In this document: positions 16,672 to 25,900 of the stretch, piece by piece
How the letters are laid out: each line of letters opens with the position of its first letter
Position numbering within the stretch: position 1 is the first letter of the stretch
From: Flavobacterium piscisymbiosum
GTDB taxonomy: Bacteria; Bacteroidota; Bacteroidia; Flavobacteriales; Flavobacteriaceae
Assembly: GCF_020905295.1 (NCBI RefSeq)
Contig: NZ_JAJJMM010000001.1
Location: 4,712,001-4,776,000 of the forward strand
Reading direction: 5' to 3'
DNA: 64,000 bases
Notes under the pieces: model-generated
Told to the model about the DNA's origin: nothing
The model's database searches: none
What the model saw: the letters and a program-made list of their open reading frames with translations, nothing else
Program-made: the position numbers and the translations under genes

Positions 16672-19659
16672 TTAAAAAGTTACATTTAAACCTAGTGTGA
16701 TACCTCTGGTACTTGGATATTTATCTCTATTATCCATTCCCTGCGACAAAGGATCTTGTCTTTTTATTTCCGGATCCAATCCTTTGTATTTAGTAAATGT
16801 GGCTAAGTTATTTCCAGACACATACAATCGCATTGCATTTATAATTTTGAATGGTGTTACATCAAAATTATACGAGAAGGTTACATTATCTACTTTTACA
16901 TAATCTCCTTGTTCAACATAATAACTTACGTAGGTTTGGTTGTAGTTTAATACCGCTTTATCATACACTTTATCATATGCACTATCTAACATATTATAAG
17001 CAATGGTTGGATTTTCATAAAACATACGTTGTGTGTTTAGTATTTGAAAATCGAAAGCTCCTGTTAATACAACACTTAAGTCAAATTTTTTGTAGGTAAA
17101 AGTATTCGTCCACCCCGCATAATATTGCGGAATACCATTTCCTAAATATTGTTTGTTACTATCATTATACATTTCTGTGGTAAGTGTTTTTCTTGTTCCG
17201 TCTGGCAATTCTACAATCCATTTCCCATCGGTAGTAATATCTACAGATTTTAGTCCCCAAAAATTACCTATTGGTTGTCCAACTTCTAATCGATGTGTTT
17301 CAAATGAAATTGGATCTCCTGTGTTTCCTGTATTCAAAAAATCTCCTTCAATTTTATATAAGTCATTAGAAAGACTTGTTAGCTTATTTTTATTGTGTGA
17401 AAAAGTCATTGAAGAATTCCAATTAAAGTCTTTTGTTCTAACCGGAACTGTATTCAAAAGAATTTCAAATCCTTTATTTTCCATTTTCCCAACATTGGCA
17501 GTAATTTGACGGAATAAATAAGGAGGAGTTGGTACATTATAATCCCATAACATATCACTTGTTTTTTTATTATAAACATCAAAGCTTCCTGAAATTCTAT
17601 TATCGAAAAATCCAAAATCAATACCAATATTTACCTCGGCTGTTTTCTCCCAACGCAAATCAGGATTTGGGTTGCTTACCGGCTCTAAACCTTTGACCCA
17701 TTTTCCGTTACTAAAGAAATAGCCTTCATAATTATACAAGGTCATAGACATATAAGGATCATTAGGTATTACTCCTGTTTCTCCGTAACCTCCTCTTAAT
17801 TTTAAAGTATTTATAGCAGTAACATCTTTAAGAAAAGACTCTTTATTGATGCTCCATCCTGCAGAAACCGCCGGAAAATTACCCCATTTGTGATTGTCTC
17901 CAAACTTAGAAGAACCTTCTCGTCTGATACTAAATAACAAATCGTATTTATTATCAAAATTATAGTTAAGCCTGCCAAAGAAACCGATTAATTTACTATC
18001 GTTTTTATAACTATCGATAGATGCGGTACCATCTGACAAACCATTTCCTGCGTCTAAATTATTATATGAAAATGCATCTGTTGGAAAATCAGAATTACGG
18101 GCAGAAAATCCTTCATTTACAGTATATTGATAACTATAACCACCTAGTACTGTAAAATCATGCCTGCCTAAATCTTTATGGTATTTTGATGTAATTTCTA
18201 CATAATCATTATCTGTAACTCCTGTACTTCTTGAGGCAACTCCATTTCTTTTATTTATGGTATTTGAATAATGTTGCTTGGTTTCGGCATATCCCGTCAA
18301 ACCTGTATTTTTATTTTTTGAAAGCTGCGCACTTACATCCCAACCCGGCAATAAATCCAAAGTAAGATTAGCCGTAAATCTTTGCCATGTACTATTTCTG
18401 TCCTGTGTCGTTTCATTTAAAATCGCCACCGGGTTGTAATACTGAAGTTTGTTAGGATCTTCGTTATAAGTACCATTTGGGTTATATACAGGAGCGGTAG
18501 GATTTCTGATCATTGCCTGTCTGTAAGCATAGGCAGCAATACCCTCATCAATACCCATATCTTGTGTACCGTTTAGTAAGCTCAAGTTGATCTTTAACTT
18601 ATCGTTGAACATGGTATGATTGACATCAAATGAAAATCGATACTCTTTATTATACGTATTAGTAAAAGCCCCTGTTTGATCCACATAATTAAGGTTTACT
18701 ATGTAATTTGTTTTAGCAGTTCCGCCTTTTAAAGCTAAATTATGATTTTGAGTAAATCCTGTTCTTGAGATTTCATCTAACCAATCTGTACTGGCACCAC
18801 CATCAGTAAAAGGTAAGGTAACTCCTTGTGCACGCAAACTTCTTTGTTGACTGGCATCTAAAAATTTAGCCTTGTTAGCAAAATTAGATGTTGTAGCAAA
18901 TGTTGAGTATGTAATTGTTGGCGCTATTTCGCTATTTACTGTTTTTGTTGTAATAAGAATTACTCCATTCGCTCCTCTGGTTCCATAAATGGCTGCTGCA
19001 GAAGCATCTTTTAAAACATCTATTGATGCAATTTCATTTGGCGATACCGTATCAATACTTCCGGGTACACCATTAATTAAGACCAAAGGGCCTGTTCCTC
19101 CTTTTAGAGTAGAGAATCCACGTAATGTAATATTGGGTGTTGATCCCGGATCTCCTGAGCCGTTATTAATACTAAGACCTGCAACTTTACCTTTGATAAG
19201 ATCCGAAGCATCATTAATAGCTCCTCTTGTAAAATCTTTTTCTTTTACACTGGCTATTGCACTCGTAACTCTTGATTTTTTCTGAGTTCCGTATCCTACA
19301 ACAACTACTTCGTTTAATTCTTCTTTACTGTCCTGAAGCGCTACATTTATCTGACTCTTATTCAGAACAGCAATTTCCTGAGTTACAAAGCCCATATAGC
19401 TAAAAACCAATTTTGAATCTTTATTTTTAAGTGTAATCTGAAAATTACCATCAAAATCACTTACAGCACCATTAGAAGTATTTTTTTCTAAAACTGATAC
19501 TCCAGGTATGGGAATATTATTTGCATCTGTAATTTTACCGCTGATCTTCTGTTGTGAAAATGAGCTAAAAACAACAAACAAAAACAAAATCGTAAAGAAC
19601 ATCTTTTCTCTGTAAGAGGATGTTGCAGTACTTTTAAAAACATGCGTGGTTGGTTTCAT
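16672..19659 (-). CDS. SusC/RagA family TonB-linked outer-membrane transporter
   Basis: The 995-residue protein has a signal peptide (cleavage after FSSFSQQ, about residue 37), a carboxypeptidase-D regulatory-like domain (ISGKITDANNIPIPGVSV; about 38-115), the SusC linker ELNEVVVVGYGTQKK, a plug domain (DASDLIKGKVAGLSINNGSG onward; LRGFSTL) and a TonB-type beta-barrel ending in GLNVTF. It takes up bound nutrients across the outer membrane using TonB energy. It is co-transcribed with susD. A candidate operator lies 74 bp upstream of the start codon. The transported ligand is unknown; peptide-type SusC proteins are common in catabolic loci of this kind. Confidence 0.94.
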   Translation of the reverse strand: MKPTTHVFKSTATSSYREKMFFTILFLFVVFSSFSQQKISGKITDANNIPIPGVSVLEKNTSNGAVSDFDGNFQITLKNKDSKLVFSYMGFVTQEIAVLNKSQINVALQDSKEELNEVVVVGYGTQKKSRVTSAIASVKEKDFTRGAINDASDLIKGKVAGLSINNGSGDPGSTPNITLRGFSTLKGGTGPLVLINGVPGSIDTVSPNEIASIDVLKDASAAAIYGTRGANGVILITTKTVNSEIAPTITYSTFATTSNFANKAKFLDASQQRSLRAQGVTLPFTDGGASTDWLDEISRTGFTQNHNLALKGGTAKTNYIVNLNYVDQTGAFTNTYNKEYRFSFDVNHTMFNDKLKINLSLLNGTQDMGIDEGIAAYAYRQAMIRNPTAPVYNPNGTYNEDPNKLQYYNPVAILNETTQDRNSTWQRFTANLTLDLLPGWDVSAQLSKNKNTGLTGYAETKQHYSNTINKRNGVASRSTGVTDNDYVEITSKYHKDLGRHDFTVLGGYSYQYTVNEGFSARNSDFPTDAFSYNNLDAGNGLSDGTASIDSYKNDSKLIGFFGRLNYNFDNKYDLLFSIRREGSSKFGDNHKWGNFPAVSAGWSINKESFLKDVTAINTLKLRGGYGETGVIPNDPYMSMTLYNYEGYFFSNGKWVKGLEPVSNPNPDLRWEKTAEVNIGIDFGFFDNRISGSFDVYNKKTSDMLWDYNVPTPPYLFRQITANVGKMENKGFEILLNTVPVRTKDFNWNSSMTFSHNKNKLTSLSNDLYKIEGDFLNTGNTGDPISFETHRLEVGQPIGNFWGLKSVDITTDGKWIVELPDGTRKTLTTEMYNDSNKQYLGNGIPQYYAGWTNTFTYKKFDLSVVLTGAFDFQILNTQRMFYENPTIAYNMLDSAYDKVYDKAVLNYNQTYVSYYVEQGDYVKVDNVTFSYNFDVTPFKIINAMRLYVSGNNLATFTKYKGLDPEIKRQDPLSQGMDNRDKYPSTRGITLGLNVTF

Positions 19660-19733
19660 AATTTTAACTATTTGGTTAGTGTATTTTTAACACTTGTAAA
19701 ATTATGTTAAATTGGAGTTAACAAAATTGTTGA

Positions 19734-19761
19734 TATTACCACATCATAATACTATATTATC
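19734..19761 (-). promoter_or_regulatory. Candidate AraC-type operator, copy 3 (susCD operon)
   Basis: On the minus strand the site is GATAATATAGTATT, seven bases, then GGTAATA, with 21-bp spacing of the TAATA cores. It ends 74 bp before the susC start codon. The part ATATTACCACATC (plus strand, 19733-19745) is an exact 13-bp match to 13623-13635 near the hydroxyproline operon. Confidence 0.6.
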
Positions 19762-19961
19762 CTCTTTTTAATAAAAGCATCCTCATTTAGCAAATCAGTT
19801 AATTATTTAACAGAAAATTACATCAAAAAATAAATAATACTCTTTTTTAACCTCAAAACACCTATAAGTATTCAATGCGTTATGAGTTAATTACTTTCTT
19901 GTTATTTTGTTATTGAATGCCTTCGCAAATAATCATTATACTTTTATTCAAGTACTATAAA

Positions 19962-20003
19962 AATAAAATGCCCTTTCTAAAATTTTAGAAAGAGCATTTT
20001 ATT
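19962..20003 (-). terminator. Terminator of the adhesin/SprF/OmpA cassette
   Basis: AATAAAATGCCCTTTCTAAA (19962-19981) pairs with TTTAGAAAGAGCATTTTATT (19984-20003) with one mismatch. It lies about 20 bp after the OmpA-family stop codon. Confidence 0.75.
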
Positions 20004-20023
20004 GAAATTTTTTTTATTGGATA

Positions 20024-21967
20024 TTATTCTATCGAAATAATGATAAACTCACTTCGTCTGTTTAACTGATGTTCAGCTTCTGTACAAGAAACTCCATCTG
20101 CACAATTATTAATCAGTTGGCTCTCGCCATATCCTTTTCCGGTTAATCGATTTGAAGCGATACCATTTTTTGTTAGCCATTGCACGGTTGCTTTGGCTCT
20201 TCTGTTGGATAAGGCGATATTGTATTCTGCAGTTTGTCTACTATCTGTATGAGAACGAACATCGATTTTCATCTTTGGATATTGTTTCATTACTACCAGA
20301 ATTTTTTCCAGTTCAAAAGCTGCATCTTTACGAATGAAAGATTTATCCAAATCAAAATAGATAATAGGTATGTTGAGCGTTTTGGCCAAATCAGTTCCTA
20401 CCCCTATTGGTTTAATTCGTTTTTCTAATGCCACTACAACACTCGTTTCACCTGCTTCTCCTATTATAGTTACCGGAATTTCTTTGGTTTCGTAGTCTTC
20501 TTTTGTGGCTCTTACATAGTATTTTTTAGTGCATTCTACATTAAATGTGAAACTTCCATCTGCTTGTGTAACAACCTCATCAATAACTTTAAATTGTTCG
20601 TCAAGCAAAGTTACTTTGGCATTGTCCAGTATTTTATTGGTTTCTAAATCAACAATTGTTGCTTTTAGTTTTTGCTCGCAAAGCAGTTTTCGTGTTTCGG
20701 TAATTTTGTAAATATCATCGTTTCCAATTCCGCCTTCTCTGTTAGAAGAGAAAAAACCGTTGCTGGTGTCACTATTGATAATAAAGGCAAAATCATCTTG
20801 TTTACTGTTTATTGGTGCACCTACATTTTGCACTGCTGTAAAAGTATCATCGTTTTTGATTGTTGATACAAATACATCAAGTCCGCCTAATCCTGGTCTG
20901 CCGTCACTGGCAAAATACAATTGATTGTCTGCAGCTATAAACGGGAAAGTTTCTCTTCCTTCTGTATTAATGGCAGGTCCCAGATTTTCGGGTTTGCCAA
21001 AGGTTTTATCATCGTTTATGGTTACGCTATACAAATCCGATTGTCCTAAAGTTCCGGGCATATCAGAGGCGAAATACAACTTTTTTTCATCATTGCTAAT
21101 TGCGGGATGTGCCGTGCTGTATTGGTTGCTATTAAAAGGTAGTTCGGTTACATTCGTCCATTTATCTTTTATAAAATCTGCTTTATATAGTTTTAGCAAT
21201 GTAATTTTCTGATCGTCTCTTCCTCTTTTTCCTTTAAGATAGTTGTTTCTTGTAAAATACATTGTTTTTCCATCTTTAGTAAAAACAGGTGTCGATTCAT
21301 TGAATTTAGAATTGATTTTCTTTTGAAAACGTTCCGGTTCTCCTAATGTTCCATCTGCTTTTAATTCCGCCAAATATAAATTGGTAAACGCTTTATTGGT
21401 CCATTTAAATGTCTTTCTACTTATACCTCCTGTATCTCTGGCAGATGCAAAGACAATTTGGTTGTTATAATATGCACTTCCATAATCCGTTTGCTTCGAA
21501 TTTATTCCGGCATTCGCAATTTCGAACCTTCCTGAATTGGCTTTTATTTGCTCGAGATAGTTTTTATTATTTTCGAATAAAATACCTCTTTTATCTGTTG
21601 CTATTTTTTTATTGAAGGCTTCGAGGATTTTATCCGCTTTAGCGTAATCTCCCATTGCTTTTAAAGTTTGTGCATAGCGGTAATAATATTCCGGTTCCTG
21701 CTCTGCATTCATTTCAAAAAGAGCATTGTACCATTTGGCAGCCTTAATTAATTCGCCATTAAAATAATAAGCATTACCTAATCGCTGAAACATGGTTTCA
21801 TCTTTATATCCTTTTTCTGCAACTCTTTCATAAGTTCCAATTGCATCAATATAAGCATATTGGGTATAATCTTTATCTGCTTTATTCTGACTAGCTGTTT
21901 GCGCGTTTCCTTTTAGCGCTATAAGTGCAAAAAGTATGGTGGATACTATATATTTAATTTTCATCAT
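20024..21967 (-). CDS. OmpA family protein with TPR, PD40 propeller and carboxypeptidase-like domains
   Basis: The 647-residue protein has a signal peptide (cleavage near NAQT, residue 22-24), TPR-like helices (about 25-140), a PD40/WD40-like propeller (about 150-420, with repeated YFTRN, YFASD and FFSSN strands), a carboxypeptidase regulatory-like domain (about 430-520) and a C-terminal OmpA peptidoglycan-binding domain (NIPIIYFDLDKSFI to the end; HTDSR and NRRAKATVQWL are the binding motif). The architecture is that of PorE-like and adhesin-associated OmpA proteins of T9SS bacteria. It probably anchors a surface adhesin system to peptidoglycan. It follows the sprF-like gene by 9 bp in the same operon. 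Confidence 0.88.
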   Translation of the reverse strand: MMKIKYIVSTILFALIALKGNAQTASQNKADKDYTQYAYIDAIGTYERVAEKGYKDETMFQRLGNAYYFNGELIKAAKWYNALFEMNAEQEPEYYYRYAQTLKAMGDYAKADKILEAFNKKIATDKRGILFENNKNYLEQIKANSGRFEIANAGINSKQTDYGSAYYNNQIVFASARDTGGISRKTFKWTNKAFTNLYLAELKADGTLGEPERFQKKINSKFNESTPVFTKDGKTMYFTRNNYLKGKRGRDDQKITLLKLYKADFIKDKWTNVTELPFNSNQYSTAHPAISNDEKKLYFASDMPGTLGQSDLYSVTINDDKTFGKPENLGPAINTEGRETFPFIAADNQLYFASDGRPGLGGLDVFVSTIKNDDTFTAVQNVGAPINSKQDDFAFIINSDTSNGFFSSNREGGIGNDDIYKITETRKLLCEQKLKATIVDLETNKILDNAKVTLLDEQFKVIDEVVTQADGSFTFNVECTKKYYVRATKEDYETKEIPVTIIGEAGETSVVVALEKRIKPIGVGTDLAKTLNIPIIYFDLDKSFIRKDAAFELEKILVVMKQYPKMKIDVRSHTDSRQTAEYNIALSNRRAKATVQWLTKNGIASNRLTGKGYGESQLINNCADGVSCTEAEHQLNRRSEFIIISIE

Positions 21968-21976
21968 GGTCTGTTT

Positions 21977-22882
21977 TTAGAAGAATCTTGGTGATGTTAT
22001 ACGACGGTAATTATTAAAGAATTCGAATCGCAGGAATATCTCATGTGAACCTGAATTATAATTATTTAATCTCGTTGTTTCGCGGTCATAAGAATATCCA
22101 ATAAACAATCCGTCGGTTACCTGAAATCCAGCCATTGCACTTAATGCAGCGCTCCATCGATAGGCCAAACCTGCTACGAATTTATCATTGAACATAAAGT
22201 TTGCCGAAAGGTCTACTTGAAGCGGAGATCCTTCGACCATTTTGGTCAATACTGCAGGTTTGAATTTAATATAAGGATCTAAATCGAACACATAACCTGC
22301 TATTAAATAATAGTTGATTTTGTCTTTGAAGATCGCTGTATCATTATCATCATATCTATTGGTTTCGATAAAATTGGGTACCGATAATCCTACGTACGCT
22401 TTATCTGAATGGTAGTATACTCCTGCCCCAACATTTGGCGAGAATTTGCTGTTGAGATCCTGAAATTGAGGATCACCCTGATGTTCTGGCTGCAGTTTGT
22501 TTACATCAAGACTAAAAAGGTTTCCTGTTGCCTTGATACCAAAAGATAGTTTGAAAGTTTCAGAGGTTGGAACGGTATAAGACAAATCTGCCGATATGGT
22601 ATTTTCATTTGTTGGTCCTATTTTATCATTTACCAGCGAAACTCCAAGTCCGAGATTACTATTACTAAGAGGCGTATTTACTGAAAAGCTGCTGGTTTCA
22701 GGTGCTCCGTCAAGTCCTACCCATTGGGTGCGGTACAAACCAAAGATGCTCAATGCTCCTCTTGAACCCGCATAAGCAGGGTTTATATTGATGGTGTTGT
22801 ACATATATTGTGTGTACTGTGCGTCTTGTTGTGCAAATCCTACAGCGGAAAAAAACATAAAAACTAAAACTAATTTTCTCAT
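21977..22882 (-). CDS. PorP/SprF family T9SS membrane protein
   Basis: This 301-residue protein has a short signal peptide (cleavage after GFAQ) and a PorP/SprF-type beta-barrel with the typical start QDAQYTQYMYNTININPAYAGSRG and a long series of amphipathic strands. SprF of Flavobacterium johnsoniae is needed to secrete SprB, a type B sorting-domain adhesin. This gene sits 63 bp downstream of exactly such an adhesin gene, so it is probably the dedicated partner that holds the adhesin at the outer membrane. It is co-transcribed with the OmpA gene. Confidence 0.9.
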   Translation of the reverse strand: MRKLVLVFMFFSAVGFAQQDAQYTQYMYNTININPAYAGSRGALSIFGLYRTQWVGLDGAPETSSFSVNTPLSNSNLGLGVSLVNDKIGPTNENTISADLSYTVPTSETFKLSFGIKATGNLFSLDVNKLQPEHQGDPQFQDLNSKFSPNVGAGVYYHSDKAYVGLSVPNFIETNRYDDNDTAIFKDKINYYLIAGYVFDLDPYIKFKPAVLTKMVEGSPLQVDLSANFMFNDKFVAGLAYRWSAALSAMAGFQVTDGLFIGYSYDRETTRLNNYNSGSHEIFLRFEFFNNYRRITSPRFF

Positions 22883-22898
22883 TTATTTTTCTTTTAAT

Positions 22899-22928
22899 AA
22901 TGGCTTAGCTTTTAGAGACTAAGCCATT
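22899..22928 (-). promoter_or_regulatory. Hairpin between adhesin and sprF-like genes
   Basis: AATGGCTTAG (22899-22908) pairs with CTAAGCCATT (22919-22928). No U tract follows it on the minus strand, so it is more likely a stabilising or processing hairpin than a strong terminator. It could set the ratio of adhesin to SprF message. Confidence 0.45.
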
Positions 22929-22945
22929 TTAATTTGTTCTAACTA

Positions 22946-25900
22946 TTATTTACTCAGATATAAATATCCTGCTTCCTGATGTGCGTTTGAATCGCTGTCT
23001 TTGTACTTAAGAATATAGTAATACGTTCCAACCGGTAATCCGTCTGATTGTTTTACTGTTGTGCGTCCTTCAGACATTCCTCTAAAAGCACGTTCTTCGT
23101 TATTATAATTCTCACGCTCGAACACCAAAACTCCCCAACGGTTGTAGATCTCAACTGTATTGTCAGGATAACATTCTAAGCCCTGAATGTAGAAGCGTTC
23201 GTTTTTGGTATCTCCATTTGGAGACATCGCATTAAAGATTTTGATTACGCAGCCTTCTATTTGTGAAACAGTTGGATTATTTCCTGAGTTATCATTATCA
23301 TCAGAAGCATCACTTACAGTAACACCCAGAGGATTTTTTGCAGTTACAAAAGCCTGATTAGAAACTTTTCCTGTATTGATATCACTTTGTTTTAAAGCAT
23401 AAATTCCTTTAAAACTAATATTATCACTTTCTCCCGGAGATAACGAGATTGGTCCTCCTGTCATAACAATTCCTGGCAACGGATCGTTGATAACAACATT
23501 TGTTAGCCTCACATTTCCTGTATTGGTAACAACAAAACTATATGTTATGGTTTCACCTGCTTCGGCATTTTTATTATTGTTTTCATCATTAAATACCGCT
23601 GTTTTAACTAAGGCAATTCCTGATTTTTGTTCCAAAGTAGTAACGGTACAAGTAGGACAAGCAGGCTCGTAAAATTTATCTTGTGGAGTTAATGGTGAAA
23701 TATCTTCAGAATCATTATCGATACTTACTCTATTTGGATCATTTCCAGTAACCAGAGCTAAATTATACACTGCTCCCAAATCGATATCTGATTGCGTAAG
23801 TACATAACTTGCTGTAAAAGTTGTTGTATCAAAAGCTAGTGGTTCCAGTGAAATTGGTCCGCCTGTAACTGTAACCATAGGATCAGTTACTACAATATCT
23901 TTGATGGTAACATTTCCTGTATTGATTACTCTAAAAACATAATTAATACGGTCGCCTTCACTTACTGATCCGTCATGATTTGCATCTTCAAATATGCCGT
24001 GTTTCAATAATTTTAAACCAGGATTCTGAGATAGCTTCGTTATTGTTGAATCATTTTTCCCTGGTAACGCAGGGTCATTACTGTCTGATAAATTAGATAT
24101 TGGAGTTCCAACAATTGGAGTTGCTGTTACCAAAGCCTGATTGTTGATAGCTCCTGCATCAACATCTGCCTGTGTGATTACATAAGTCGCGCTGAACGTG
24201 GTATCGTCTTTTGTGCCAACATTTAATACCGCAATTGGGCCGCCAGTTACAGTAACCATTGGGTCGGTTACAACAACATTGGTTAATTGCATTGTTCCCG
24301 TATTTACTACTGAAAAATTATAAGTAATCGTTTCTCCTTTTTGAGCAAAACCATCGCCATTGGCATCATTAAAAGTTCCTTTTTTGATAACTTCTATAGT
24401 AGGCACCTGAACTATAACATCTATTGTTGCTGTATCACAAATTAATGGATTGGCAACCTGACAAATACTATAAGTAACAGGATAAGTTCCCGGTGCTGTG
24501 TTAGCATCAACGGTAATTGTTCCGTCTGAATTTAAAGTTAATCCTGTTGGAAGAACTGTTGAAGTTGTAAGTGTTACATCTGTCGGTAAAAATGCAACTC
24601 CATCCAAAGTATCATTTCCAAAAACAGTTGGTATTGTTCCTCCTGTTGTTCCGTTGATTGGACTTGGAGTATCGTTATCTGCATTGATTGTCGTAACTAC
24701 TACAGTTGTTGTAGCCGTATCACAAATCAATGGATTAGCAACCTGACAAATACTATAAGTTATAGGATAAGTTCCCGGTGCTGTGTTAGCATTAACGGTA
24801 ATAGTTCCGTCTGAATTTAAAGTCAATCCTGTTGGAAGAACTGTTGAAGTGGTAAGTGTAACATCTATAGGTAAAAATGCAACTCCATCCAAAGTATCAT
24901 TTCCAAAAACAGTTGGTATTGTTCCTCCTGTTGTTCCGTTGATTGGATTTGGTGTATCGTTTGTAGCATCGATTGTAGTTACAATTACTGTTGTAGTTGC
25001 CGTATCACAAATTAATAGATTGGCAACCTGACAAATACTATAAGTTATAGGATAAGTTCCCGGTGCTGTATTAGCATCAACAGTAATAGTTCCGTCTGAA
25101 TTTAAAGTCAATCCTGTCGGAAGAGTTGTCGAAGTTGTAAGTGTTACATCTGTCGGTAAAAATGTAGCTCCGTCCATAGTATCATTTCCAAAAACAGTTG
25201 GGATTGTTCCGCCTGTTGTTCCGTTGATTGGACTTTGTGTATCGTTATCTGCATTGATTGTCGTAACTACTACAGTTGTTGTAGCCGTATCACAAATCAA
25301 TGGATTGGCAACCTGACAAATACTATAAGTTATAGGATAACTTCCCGGTGCTGTGTTAGCATCAACCGTTATTGTTCCGTCTGAATTTAAAGTCAATCCT
25401 GTTGGAAGAACTGTTGAAGTTGTAAGTGTTACATCTGTCGGTAAAAATGTAACTCCATCCAAAGTATCATTTTCAAAAATAGTTGGTATTGTTCCACCTG
25501 TTGTTCCGTTGATTGGACTTGGTGTATCGTTATCTGCATTGATTGTAGTTACAATTACTGTTGTAGTTGCTGTATCACAAATCAATGGATTAGCAACCTG
25601 ACAAATTGAATAAGTTATAGGATAAGTTCCCGGTGCTGTGTTAGCATCAACCGTTATTGTTCCGTCTGAATTTAAAGTCAATCCTGTGGGAAGAACTGTT
25701 GAAGTCGTTAATGTAACATCTGTCGGTAAAAATGCAACTCCATCCAAAGTATCATTTGCAAAAACAGTTGGGATTGTTCCTCCTGTTGTTCCGTTGATTG
25801 GATTTGGTGTATCGTTTGTAGCATCGATTGTAGTTACAATTACTGTTGTAGTTGCTGTATCGCAAATCAATGGATTGGCAACCTGACAAATACTATAAGT

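Larger units (their letters stand above)
19660..20023. other. Gap upstream of susC
   Basis: There is no gene in this AT-rich stretch. It contains the candidate regulator site at 19734-19761 and the terminator hairpin at 19962-20003 of the neighbouring OmpA-family gene. I see nothing else. Confidence 0.6.

Noticed and set aside
18989..19285. Plus-strand open frame inside susC
   Set aside because: It is fully inside the well-supported SusC coding frame on the other strand and shows no domain.
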